DNA of 64,000 bases, taken from positions 1 through 64,000 of the forward strand of contig JACNJU010000119.1 in assembly GCA_014382375.1 (NCBI GenBank), given 5' to 3'. This stretch comes from Rhodospirillaceae bacterium. GTDB taxonomy: Bacteria > Pseudomonadota > Alphaproteobacteria > Rhodospirillales > JABHCV01. The notes under the pieces are model-generated. The model searched no databases. It was not told where the DNA came from and worked only from the letters and a program-made list of their open reading frames with translations. Shown here piece by piece: positions 57,366-64,000 of this stretch. Each line of letters starts with the position of its first letter. Position 1 is the stretch's first letter. Position numbers and translations under genes: made by a program.

Positions 57366-57402
57366 CAAAACGCGGCCCGCAAGGTCTTCACCTTACGGGC
57401 CG
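57366..57402 (-). terminator. Rho-independent terminator after glnK-amtB
   Basis: CGGCCCG-c-AAGG and CCTT-a-CGGGCCG (57373-57384 and 57391-57402) form an 11-pair stem with one mismatch and a TCTTCA-type loop; on the minus strand it is followed by a T-rich run. It separates glnK-amtB from the second amt and its promoter. Confidence 0.75.
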
Positions 57403-57432
57403 TGTGATCTTTGGCAGGGTCAGTGGGGAGTG

Positions 57433-58764
57433 TTAGAGGGACTGGGAACCCCTGCCAAATTCCGGATAAGCCTCCATGCCCAGTTCGGCCTGATCGAGGC
57501 CCAGCATTTCGTCTTCTTCGCTGACCCGGATGCCGACGGTGAATTTGAGCGCCAGCCAGGCAATGGTAGAGGCGACAATGACGAAGCCACCGATGGCGAC
57601 AACACCTGTTATTTGGGCCGCAAAGCTGGCATCGGCATTGGTTAGCGGTACCGCCAGCGTGCCCCAGATACCAGCGCCCAGGTGAGCCGGAATGGCACCA
57701 ACCACGTCGTCGATCTTGAACTTGTCAAGCAACGGCACCAGGAAAACGACAAGAGCGCCACCGACCGCGCCAATAAGTAACGCCTGCCCCATGGCCGGGC
57801 TGTCGGGACCTGCGGTGATCGAGACCAGCCCGGCGATAGCGCCGTTCAGGGCCATGGAAAGATCAACCTTTTTGTAGACAAGCTGGGTCAGCACCATTGC
57901 CGCCAGGACGCCACCGACTGCGGCGATGTTGGTGTTGATGTAGATGGTCGAGATAGCGATGGCATCCGCAGCGCTGGCCAGGGCCAGTTGCGAGCCACCG
58001 TTAAAGCCAAACCAGCCAAGCCACAGGATGAAGGTTCCAAGCGTCGCCAGCGGCAAATTTGCGCCGGGTAACGGGTGGATGCCACCAGATGTGTACTTGC
58101 CTTTGCGGGCACCGAGAATGAGAGCGCCTGTGAGGGCCGCCCAGCCACCGACAGAGTGAACCAGTGTCGAGCCTGCAAAGTCAGAAAAACCGGCTTCGGA
58201 CAACCAGCCGCCGCCCCATTGCCAGGCCCCCTGAATGGGATAAATGACGGCCGTCAGGATGACGACGAAAGCCAGGAACGGCCACAACTTGATACGCTCA
58301 GCCAACGTGCCTGAGACGATTGAGGCGGCGGTGGCGACAAACACCATCTGGAAAAACCAGTCGGATTCGGCGGCGTAACCACCGTCGAAGTTTCCGGCCA
58401 AAGCGTCGGCGTTGTCACCGCCCCAGATTTGGAAACTACCCATATAACCGCCATCAACACCGGCATACATCAGGTTGTAACCGATGATATAAAAGGTCAG
58501 CCCGGCGATGGAATAAAGGGCGATGTTTTTAAGACAGATGGTGGCAGTGTTCTTGGAGCGCACCAGTCCTGATTCCAGCATGGCGAAACCAGCGGCCATA
58601 AACATCACCAAGAAGCCGTGAACCAGAAACGAGAATGTATTGAGAATATACTGGGTTTCAGTGAGCTCTCCGGCGGTGGCTGAAGAAGCGGTGAAAATTG
58701 CAAGCCCCGTGGCGGTCATCGCGGCAACAGCGCCAAGGCGTCTTTTGTTTTTCTGAATATTCAT
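57433..58764 (-). CDS. amtB: Ammonium transporter AmtB with signal peptide
   Basis: The ATG at 58764 gives MNIQKNKRRLGAVAAMTATGLAIFTASSATAG, a cleavable signal peptide followed by eleven membrane spans with the Amt signature (LVHGFLVMFMAAGFAMLESGLVRSKN and DFAGSTLVHSVGGWAALTGAL). It is preceded by glnK 16 bases upstream, the classic pair in which GlnK docks to AmtB and closes it. 443 residues. Upstream residues in the open frame are glnK sequence. Confidence 0.97.
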   Translation of the reverse strand: MNIQKNKRRLGAVAAMTATGLAIFTASSATAGELTETQYILNTFSFLVHGFLVMFMAAGFAMLESGLVRSKNTATICLKNIALYSIAGLTFYIIGYNLMYAGVDGGYMGSFQIWGGDNADALAGNFDGGYAAESDWFFQMVFVATAASIVSGTLAERIKLWPFLAFVVILTAVIYPIQGAWQWGGGWLSEAGFSDFAGSTLVHSVGGWAALTGALILGARKGKYTSGGIHPLPGANLPLATLGTFILWLGWFGFNGGSQLALASAADAIAISTIYINTNIAAVGGVLAAMVLTQLVYKKVDLSMALNGAIAGLVSITAGPDSPAMGQALLIGAVGGALVVFLVPLLDKFKIDDVVGAIPAHLGAGIWGTLAVPLTNADASFAAQITGVVAIGGFVIVASTIAWLALKFTVGIRVSEEDEMLGLDQAELGMEAYPEFGRGSQSL

Positions 58765-58780
58765 TGAATTTATCCTTTGC

Positions 58781-59119
58781 CTACAGGGCTTCGTTGTCTG
58801 TTTCGCCGGTCCGGATGCGGATCGCCGATGAAATGTCGTAGACGAAAATCTTGCCATCGCCGATTTTGCCGGTTTCGGCGGTTGTCTTGATGGCCTCGAC
58901 AATGGTTTCGACCATGTCGTCTTTGGCGGCGATTTCCAGTTTCACCTTGGGCAGAAAGTGAACGGTGTACTCTGCTCCGCGATAGATTTCGGCATGTCCT
59001 TTTTGCCGGCCAAAGCCTTTGACTTCGCTTACCGTCATGCCCTCGACGCCAAGGTCCGAGAGGACCGCCCGCACATCGTCGAGCTTGAAAGGTTTGATAA
59101 CTGCCATGATCAGCTTCAT
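58781..59119 (-). CDS. glnK: PII nitrogen-regulatory protein GlnK
   Basis: The 112-residue PII protein has the T-loop GHAEIYRGAEYTVHFLPK with uridylylation site Tyr51, and the B-loop GKIGDGKIFV. It senses nitrogen and energy and gates AmtB. ATG 59119 (MKLIMAVIKPFKLDDV) is the canonical start. A sigma-54 promoter (59234-59248) lies 115 bases upstream. Confidence 0.97.
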   Translation of the reverse strand: MKLIMAVIKPFKLDDVRAVLSDLGVEGMTVSEVKGFGRQKGHAEIYRGAEYTVHFLPKVKLEIAAKDDMVETIVEAIKTTAETGKIGDGKIFVYDISSAIRIRTGETDNEAL

Positions 59120-59233
59120 AACGCTTGATCCCTTTGTTTGGTTTCGCGACCCCACCTGGTTGGCGGGCCTTGTTTTTGAAGTTCCCTTGCACAGGGATCA
59201 AAAGCCCTGCACAGTGATTTCGGTCCTCCTATT

Positions 59234-59248
59234 TCAAGGTCCGTGCCA
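59234..59248 (-). promoter_or_regulatory. Sigma-54 promoter for glnK-amtB
   Basis: On the minus strand: TGGCAC-GGACC-TTGA, with all -24 bases and three of four -12 bases of TGGCAC-N5-TTGC. The predicted leader before glnK is about 100 bases. NtrC-type activator sites should lie in 59260-59390, but none was identified by eye. Confidence 0.7.
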
Positions 59249-59327
59249 GATTCGAGAATTCGAGAAAATAGTGTTTAAAAACAGCTTATTAAGACGTATA
59301 CTCACGAGTAGGGATGTGTAGGCGACT

Positions 59328-59357
59328 TTGACATTTTGCATATTTTTTAATCATAAT
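59328..59357 (+). promoter_or_regulatory. Sigma-70-type promoter upstream of the UbiH-like gene
   Basis: A perfect -35 TTGACA (59328-59333) and a -10 CATAAT (59352-59357) are separated by 18 bases, in a local AT-rich stretch. Initiation would fall near 59364, about 36 bases before the ATG at 59400. Confidence 0.6.
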
Positions 59358-59383
59358 TTTTATTTGCTTATTTTTTAATCATA
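59338..59383 (+). repeat. Two 18-base direct repeats overlapping the promoter
   Basis: GC(A/T)TATTTTTTAATCATA occurs at 59338-59355 and 59366-59383, starts 28 bases apart with one mismatch. The first covers the spacer and -10 of the predicted promoter, the second the start of the transcript: the position expected for an operator bound by a repressor. Confidence 0.55.
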
Positions 59384-59399
59384 CCGAAGTGGAATAAAA

Positions 59400-60632
59400 A
59401 TGGTACGCAGCGGCTCCGGTCCCGAAATACAAGCAGACGTCCTGATCGCCGGTGGCGGGCTGGTTGGCGGCACCTTGGCTTGTGGCCTTGCCATGGGCGG
59501 TTTGTCGGTGATTGTCGTTGACGCCCAAGACCCTGCTGATGGCCTGGATGCCGCCTTTGACGGGCGCGCCTCGGCAATTGCGCTTTCTTCCCAGCGGGTT
59601 CTCGAAGGTCTTGGTTTGTGGAGTTCAATGGAGAAGGCGAGTGCGGCGATCAAGGAGATCCGTGTTACCGACGGTGACTCGCTATTTTTTCTCCACTACG
59701 ACCGCCGCGACGTTGGTGCCGAGGCATTCGGCTATATGGTCGAAAACCGCGTGATTCGCACGGCCCTGGCGAGTCGTTTCACGGACCTGGATAATCTTAC
59801 CCTGCTGGCCCCGGCCCGTATTGATGCCCTGGAGCGCAATCCCGGGGATGTACGCGCCACTTTGGCAGACGGTCGCACCATCAAAGCCCGGCTGGTCATT
59901 GGCGCGGAAGGTCGCAAGTCGCCAACCCGTGAGCAGGCGGGGATATCGATCACCAATTGGTCCTACAGGCAAGCCGGTATCGTTTGCACCGTCGCCCATG
60001 AATTTTCACATGATAATGTCGCCCACGAACGCTTCCTTCCTGCAGGGCCATTTGCCATTTTGCCATTACCAGACAACCGCTCTTCCATTGTCTGGACAGA
60101 GCGTGAAGAGCTGGCGCCCGAATTGATGGCGCTGGATGACGACGCCTTTTTGGCTGAGCTTGAAGAGCGGTTTGGTGATTTTCTGGGACGTCTGGAAGTC
60201 GTCGGACCGCGCTGGGCCTACCCGCTTTCACTGCAATTCGCCGAGCGTGCCGTTGACCACCGGTTGGTGTTGGCCGGTGACGCCTCCCACGCCATGCACC
60301 CGATCGCAGGGCAGGGCCTGAATATGGGGCTTCGCGATGTGGCGGTTCTGGCCGAGGTTCTGACCGATGCCAGGCGATTGGGGCTGGATCCCGGCGCTGG
60401 TACGGTGCTCGAGTCATACGAGCGCTGGCGGCGCTTCGACAATACCCTGATGCTGGCCATGACCGACCTCCTCAGCAGGCTGTTTTCAAATGACGTGATA
60501 CCGGTGCGACTGGCCCGCGACCTAGGGCTCGCCGCAGTCAACAGAATGCCGCCCTTAAAGAAGGTGTTCATGGAGCACGCCATGGGACTGGCTGGTGATT
60601 TGCCAAGATTGATGCGCGGGGAAAGGCTTTAA
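59400..60632 (+). CDS. UbiH/UbiF/COQ6-type FAD-dependent hydroxylase
   Basis: The protein has the FAD-binding VLIAGGGLVGGTLACGLAMGG, the GD motif region VLAGDASHAMHPIAGQGLNMGLRDV and a middle substrate domain, as in ubiquinone-ring hydroxylases. Which ring position it works on cannot be decided. At 410 residues it is normal. A repeat element follows its stop. Confidence 0.92.
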   Translation: MVRSGSGPEIQADVLIAGGGLVGGTLACGLAMGGLSVIVVDAQDPADGLDAAFDGRASAIALSSQRVLEGLGLWSSMEKASAAIKEIRVTDGDSLFFLHYDRRDVGAEAFGYMVENRVIRTALASRFTDLDNLTLLAPARIDALERNPGDVRATLADGRTIKARLVIGAEGRKSPTREQAGISITNWSYRQAGIVCTVAHEFSHDNVAHERFLPAGPFAILPLPDNRSSIVWTEREELAPELMALDDDAFLAELEERFGDFLGRLEVVGPRWAYPLSLQFAERAVDHRLVLAGDASHAMHPIAGQGLNMGLRDVAVLAEVLTDARRLGLDPGAGTVLESYERWRRFDNTLMLAMTDLLSRLFSNDVIPVRLARDLGLAAVNRMPPLKKVFMEHAMGLAGDLPRLMRGERL

Positions 60633-60638
60633 TTTCCC

Positions 60639-60815
60639 CCTCAGACGCCGGGCGTTCGCGCCGCTCTCTTGGCTTAGGCCTCTGGAAGTCAAAATAAAAA
60701 TGGCGACAGGAGAAAATCCTGTCGCCATAAATTCTTGTTTCACCAAGCCCGCGACTGCGGGCCGCCGCTTATGCGGCGAGCCAAGGGGCCGGACGGTCCC
60801 GCCTGGCGCTTGAGG
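60639..60815. repeat. Palindromic interspersed repeat, copy 2
   Basis: The 177-base element has terminal arms CCTCAGACGCCGGGCG (60639-60654) and the complement of CGCCTGGCGCTTGAGG (60800-60815) with 13 of 16 bases pairing. A perfect 12-pair hairpin, ATGGCGACAGGA/TCCTGTCGCCAT, sits in the middle (60700-60728), and 60743-60815 matches copy 1 (47801-47873) at 68 of 73 bases. It begins 6 bases after the UbiH-like stop and ends 9 bases before the DUF971 stop. Confidence 0.85.
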
Positions 60816-60824
60816 AATAAAATA

Positions 60825-61196
60825 TTATGGATCTCTGCTCAAACCCTTTGATTCCAACTCTTCCAAATACCCTTCCCAGATTGCTTGCTGATTTTTGCCA
60901 AAGGCATACAGGGCGTCCCAGGTGTAGATGCCGGTGTCGTGCAGGTCATCGAACTTGATGGAAATGGCGTAGTTGCCGACGGGCTCGACACCCATGATGC
61001 CGACATGACGGCGGCCGGCGACAACCTGCTTTTGCGACGGGCTATGGCCTTGAACCTCAGCCGACGGGCTTTCGACCCTGAGCAATTCGGCGGGCAGGGA
61101 AAAAGTTGCACCGTCTTCAAAATCCAGTTCGAGGATTTTTTCTTTGGATTTCAGGCGGATTTCGGTGGGCTTGTGTTGCTGGCTGTAGTCACTCAT
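60825..61196 (-). CDS. DUF971 protein
   Basis: The 123-residue protein contains DUF971 (PTEIRLKSKEKILELDFEDGATFSLPAELLRVESPSAEV and GNYAISIKFDDLHDTGIYTWDALYAFG), also found in gamma-butyrobetaine dioxygenase and linked to Fe-S assembly in other genomes. Here there is no such partner nearby. It is downstream of the Trm112-like gene on the same strand. Confidence 0.88.
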   Translation of the reverse strand: MSDYSQQHKPTEIRLKSKEKILELDFEDGATFSLPAELLRVESPSAEVQGHSPSQKQVVAGRRHVGIMGVEPVGNYAISIKFDDLHDTGIYTWDALYAFGKNQQAIWEGYLEELESKGLSRDP

Positions 61197-61228
61197 TTAA
61201 AAATTATATCCTCAATAATGGGCGGCGT

Positions 61229-61408
61229 TTAAGATAATTCACGGGCCTCATCAACCAGCATGATCGGAATGCCATCGCGGATGGGATAAGCAAGCTTGGC
61301 GCTTTCGCTGATTAATTCCTGTGCCTGCTCATCATAGGTCAGCGGCCCCTTGGTCAAGGGGCAGACCAGAATTTCAAGCAACTTGGCGTCGACGGTGCGT
61401 TGGTTCAT
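61229..61408 (-). CDS. Trm112/YcaR-like small protein
   Basis: This 59-residue frame reads [23 protein letters not shown] and ends in [19 protein letters not shown], the Trm112/YcaR family core. In eukaryotes Trm112 activates methyltransferases; bacterial members are of unknown role. It lies in the gap between DUF971 and the Lon-N-domain gene. Confidence 0.88.
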   Translation of the reverse strand: MNQRTVDAKLLEILVCPLTKGPLTYDEQAQELISESAKLAYPIRDGIPIMLVDEARELS

Positions 61409-61468
61409 GGTTTTGATCCGTTTATATGGGGTGTCAGAAAAAGAATGTAAGGTCCTGGATTAAGGAAA

Positions 61469-62140
61469 TTAATGACGAAAGGGCCCAGACTGATCACTAT
61501 CTTCGAGCAAAGCCATTTCCATCAATGATGATAGCAATTCACCACGCTCTGATAAACCTGGCGTTTCCAGCAGGGCCTGTTTTTCCCTGGCCGGCAGGGG
61601 ACAGATCATGGCCAGCGAGGTGACCAGGGTTTCGTCGCTGGCTTCCTCAATGGCTTGCCAGTCGACTTCAATGTCTTTCAATTCAAAAAACTGGCGAACG
61701 GCGCCGATCAGGCGTGGACGATCAGGAATTGACCCTTCGTCTTCGCGGATATCGGCTGCGAAGGCGCTATAATCGACATGGGCCCGGCGGTAGCCTTGCT
61801 CAAGGGCAAGCTCGCTATCGATGCGAAAACGGCAAAGGCCACGAAGGGCAATAAACAGATGTCCGGTTTCGGTTTCTTCGAAGGAGACAATGCGTCCGGC
61901 GCAACCGATGGGATAAAGCGGCGTGTTGTCAGGAACCGGGTCGGTGCAAACGCCTAGCGGTTGAACCATGCCAATAACCCGACCGTTACCCAAGGCATCC
62001 TCAACCATACCAAGATAACGCGGCTCAAAAATATTAAGCGGCAAATGGCCATGCGGCAGTAACAGAGCGCCGCTTAAGGGGAACAGGGCGATAACATCGG
62101 GAAACCCGCTGATCCCCAGATCACCATATGCGCCGGTCAT
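61469..62140 (-). CDS. Lon N-terminal-domain protein
   Basis: The 223-residue protein is a LON-substrate-binding-domain (PUA-like) protein without ATPase or protease parts: ALFPLSGALLLPHGHLPLNIFEPRYLGMV and GCAGRIVSFEETETGHLFIALRGLCRFRI. Such stand-alone Lon-N proteins are widespread; function unclear. It is 16 bases from the thioredoxin-like gene on the same strand. Confidence 0.9.
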   Translation of the reverse strand: MTGAYGDLGISGFPDVIALFPLSGALLLPHGHLPLNIFEPRYLGMVEDALGNGRVIGMVQPLGVCTDPVPDNTPLYPIGCAGRIVSFEETETGHLFIALRGLCRFRIDSELALEQGYRRAHVDYSAFAADIREDEGSIPDRPRLIGAVRQFFELKDIEVDWQAIEEASDETLVTSLAMICPLPAREKQALLETPGLSERGELLSSLMEMALLEDSDQSGPFRH

Positions 62141-62156
62141 GACCGAAATTCCATTT

Positions 62157-63089
62157 TCATGAGAACAGCACCGTTGAAAGGTTGCGACGGGCCTCGGCCG
62201 TTACCGGATCAGAATGGCCCAGGGCTTCAAAAATTTTCAACATCTGTTGGCGCGCCGCGTCGTCATTCCAGGCCCGATCACGGCGGATAATTTCAAGCAA
62301 TTGCTCAAGCGCCTCCTCTGCATTTCCGGCACCATAGAGGCTCATGGCAAGATCGAAGCGGGCCTGATGGTCATTATCGTTGGCCGCCAGCTTCGCGCGG
62401 AACTCTTCACTGTCGCCACCCGCGCCACCGGCTTCTGCCAACTCCAAGGCGGTCATGGCGGCCTGAACGTCGCCGTCCTTCAGGGTCGATTCCTCAAGTC
62501 CTTCAATAAGGGACTTGGCGTGCTCGATCTCGCCTGCAGCAAGGTAGCAACGGATCAGACCGGCAATGGCGGGGCCGCTGGATTGTTCCTGGGCGAGGAC
62601 CTGGGCGTAAATGGCGCTGGCCTGTTCGGGCGCGCCGTCATCGAGCAGCGCCCTGGCCTGTTCCAGCGCTTCTTCTATGGGTGCCTTGGCGTCGCCGGTC
62701 AGGCGCTTGATAAAAGCCTTGACCTGACTTTCAGGCTGGACGCCAGCGAAGGCGTCGATGGGCTGGCCGTGCTTGAAGCCGAAAACCGTTGGCACCGTCT
62801 GCACCTGTAGCTGAGCGGCCAGCTGTTGATTTTCATCGACATTGACATTGACCATTTTGACGATACCACCGCCCAGACTGACAAGCTTTTCGAGTGTTGC
62901 GGTCAGTTGCATGCAAGGCGCGCTTCGCGGCGAGCCGAAATTGACAATGACCGGCACGGTTTTGGATTGCTCAACCACATCGACAACAAAAGTCGAGACA
63001 TCGCTGTTCTTGATCAGTTCGCCAGCTGCGGGCATATCATTAATGGGGGTGCCGTCTTGCTCGATAATCATCGTCCTGGCCGCTTTCAT
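62157..63089 (-). CDS. YbbN/CnoX-type thioredoxin-like co-chaperone
   Basis: Residues 25-130 are a thioredoxin fold; the expected CGPC is SAPC (Ser56, Cys59) in FGSPRSAPCMQLT, so only one cysteine remains. Residues 140-310 are TPR-like helices (ALLDDGAPEQASAIYAQVLAQE). This layout matches CnoX/YbbN, which protects proteins from hypochlorous acid and hands them to GroEL. ATG 63089 is used. Confidence 0.9.
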   Translation of the reverse strand: MKAARTMIIEQDGTPINDMPAAGELIKNSDVSTFVVDVVEQSKTVPVIVNFGSPRSAPCMQLTATLEKLVSLGGGIVKMVNVNVDENQQLAAQLQVQTVPTVFGFKHGQPIDAFAGVQPESQVKAFIKRLTGDAKAPIEEALEQARALLDDGAPEQASAIYAQVLAQEQSSGPAIAGLIRCYLAAGEIEHAKSLIEGLEESTLKDGDVQAAMTALELAEAGGAGGDSEEFRAKLAANDNDHQARFDLAMSLYGAGNAEEALEQLLEIIRRDRAWNDDAARQQMLKIFEALGHSDPVTAEARRNLSTVLFS

Positions 63090-63174
63090 TAAAAGTCATA
63101 AACAGGTATTGCGCCACATAAATGGCGGCTTTCTTTCGTTGCCGCAAGGGGCAAGGTAAAATTTCAAGGTATTA

Positions 63175-63663
63175 TTATAGGTCGACCAGATCGGGCTCGT
63201 GGCCGGTGTCACGGATAAAGGTCAGCAAATCCTCAGGGCCAATGGCTGTTGTCATGGTGTTGGTCAGGGGGTGATAGTTGAGCAATTCCATTGTCATCAT
63301 CTCCTTATCAAGAACGACCCGGACTTGAACCTCTTTATCGTTAATCAGGGCAAACGGGGTGACCGATCCCGGCTCGACGCCCAACACATCGCGCAAAAGA
63401 TCGGGCTTGCCGAAAGACAGGTGGTGTGAGCCGATCTTGTGGCGCAGTTCCTTCATATCGATGGGCCGTTCATCTAGGGTAACGACCAGCCATAGCGCTC
63501 CTTTTTTATCCTTTAAAAACAGGTTCTTGCAGTGCCCGCCTGGAAGGTGACTGCAGTGGGCCTGGGACTCTTTAACGGTGAAAACCGGGGCGTGTGTGTG
63601 CGTCTGGGAAGCAATCCCCAGATCTTCCAATCGCTTGAGTACGGTGTCTGATGTGGCGTCCAT
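63175..63663 (-). CDS. YbaK/ProX-type aminoacyl-tRNA deacylase
   Basis: The 162-residue protein has the YbaK fold (KNLFLKDKKGALWLVVTL, FGKPDLLRDVLGVEPGSVTPFAL) typical of proteins that hydrolyse mischarged Ala- or Cys-tRNA-Pro. ATG 63663 (MDATSDTVLKRLEDLG) gives normal length; upstream Met codons up to 63744 add 8-27 non-conserved residues. It is transcribed away from the tRNA-Gly gene. Confidence 0.88.
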   Translation of the reverse strand: MDATSDTVLKRLEDLGIASQTHTHAPVFTVKESQAHCSHLPGGHCKNLFLKDKKGALWLVVTLDERPIDMKELRHKIGSHHLSFGKPDLLRDVLGVEPGSVTPFALINDKEVQVRVVLDKEMMTMELLNYHPLTNTMTTAIGPEDLLTFIRDTGHEPDLVDL

Positions 63664-63778
63664 GGCGGCGATCATAAGACCGCGTGCAAGCCATGACCAG
63701 CCCCCCTTTTTTTTGTCAGTCATGATGGGGCTTGCAAAGCCCACGGCTTTAAGTATTATCGCGCACCGCAGTACATAT

Positions 63779-63853
63779 GCGGGCGTAGCTCAGGGGTAGA
63801 GCGCAACCTTGCCAAGGTTGAAGTCGTGGGTTCGAATCCCATCGCCCGCTCCA
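63779..63853 (+). tRNA. tRNA-Gly (GCC), with encoded CCA
   Basis: The acceptor arms GCGGGCG and CGCCCGC pair, the T-loop GGTTCGAATCC is intact, and the anticodon stem CAACC/GGTTG frames TTGCCAA with anticodon GCC. The 3' CCA is encoded (63851-63853). A terminator follows at once. Confidence 0.95.
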
Positions 63854-63860
63854 TTTTTCA

Positions 63861-63892
63861 AGGGGTTAGCGTTTATAACGCTAGCCCCTTTT
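63861..63892 (+). terminator. Rho-independent terminator after tRNA-Gly
   Basis: AGGGGTTAGCGTT and AACGCTAGCCCCT pair over 13 positions (one G-U) around a TAT loop, followed by TTTT. It lies 7 bases after the tRNA. Confidence 0.85.
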
Positions 63893-64000
63893 CATTTTCA
63901 GCAATCAAATAGCAATCAAGCGAACCCCATTTTCAGGCTAAAACCAATAAACAACCACCTCCCAAAGGAATTCCACGCCATAGGCTGGGACTTCGCCTTT
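63893..64000. other. Unresolved right-edge sequence after tRNA-Gly
   Basis: I see no supportable gene in these 108 bases. They contain a short direct repeat, AGCAATCAA at 63900 and 63911. Open frames run off the window end on both strands without recognisable content. Confidence 0.4.

Noticed and set aside
1-64000. CRISPR array, prophage or insertion sequence
   Set aside because: No short spaced repeat array, integrase, transposase or phage structural gene was found; the window is core genome.

Overview
The window is a gene-dense, moderately GC-rich chromosomal segment of an alphaproteobacterium, most likely of the Rhodospirillales type. The main reasons are the gene order ppsR / AT-rich gap / hemE (the known position of the alphaproteobacterial chromosome origin), the run rho, mnmE, mnmG, rsmG, parA, parB, holA, lptE, leuS, and typical alphaproteobacterial families (DUF6489, DUF3576, DUF2628, TimA-type Tim44 protein). 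The species cannot be named from the sequence. No prophage, insertion sequence or CRISPR array is visible. This is a core, origin-proximal region rather than an accessory island.

Layout. 1-7945: the 3' part of hemW, an LpoA-like lipoprotein gene on the minus strand, and a plus-strand run rsmI, yraN, BON lipoprotein, SirB1-like, gshB, comM. 7942-12768 (minus): a histidine operon hisB, DUF2628, hisH, hisA, hisF, hisE followed by a HIT protein and an EamA transporter. 12876-16210 (plus): LysE-type exporter, hslV, hslU and a dimethylarginase-like hydrolase. 16235-22391 (minus): one tightly coupled run TimA, mltA, lutA, lutB, lutC, smr, an XRE regulator and a VOC protein. 22578-23672 (plus): fxsA and secB. 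23669-26692 (minus): ppsR, aroE, coaE, dnaQ, leading away from the origin.

26693-27202 is a non-coding AT-rich gap with DnaA-box-like motifs and is the probable oriC. On its other side lie hemE, hemH, hemJ and rho (27203-31228), then an oxidoreductase, ogt and a DUF255 protein (minus), and from 35159 to 41572 the tRNA-modification and segregation block mnmE, mnmG, rsmG, parA, parB. Two perfect 16-bp parS sites (37161 and 39123) flank mnmG, about 10-12 kb from the presumed origin, so the complete ParABS system is present with its centromere.

41593-51519: holA, lptE, leuS, a DUF3576 lipoprotein, a ThiE-like protein, a PLP-homeostasis protein, an L,D-transpeptidase-like protein, an unknown protein with an internal repeat, a GTP cyclohydrolase II and an orphan OmpR-type response regulator. 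51665-55906: lolA, ftsK and an aminotransferase. 55929-59119: a nitrogen-assimilation cluster with glnK-amtB and a second amt, each preceded by a good sigma-54 promoter. 59400-63663: a UbiH-type hydroxylase, DUF971, a Trm112-like protein (59 codons), a Lon-N-domain protein, a thioredoxin-like co-chaperone and a YbaK-type deacylase. A tRNA-Gly(GCC) with its terminator lies at the right edge.

Beyond ordinary genes, the most notable signals are the oriC gap, the two parS sites (one forming the start of rsmG), a two-copy 156-177-bp palindromic repeat placed both times between convergent gene ends, paired sigma-54 promoters, and an 18-bp direct repeat overlapping a strong promoter upstream of the ubiH-like gene.
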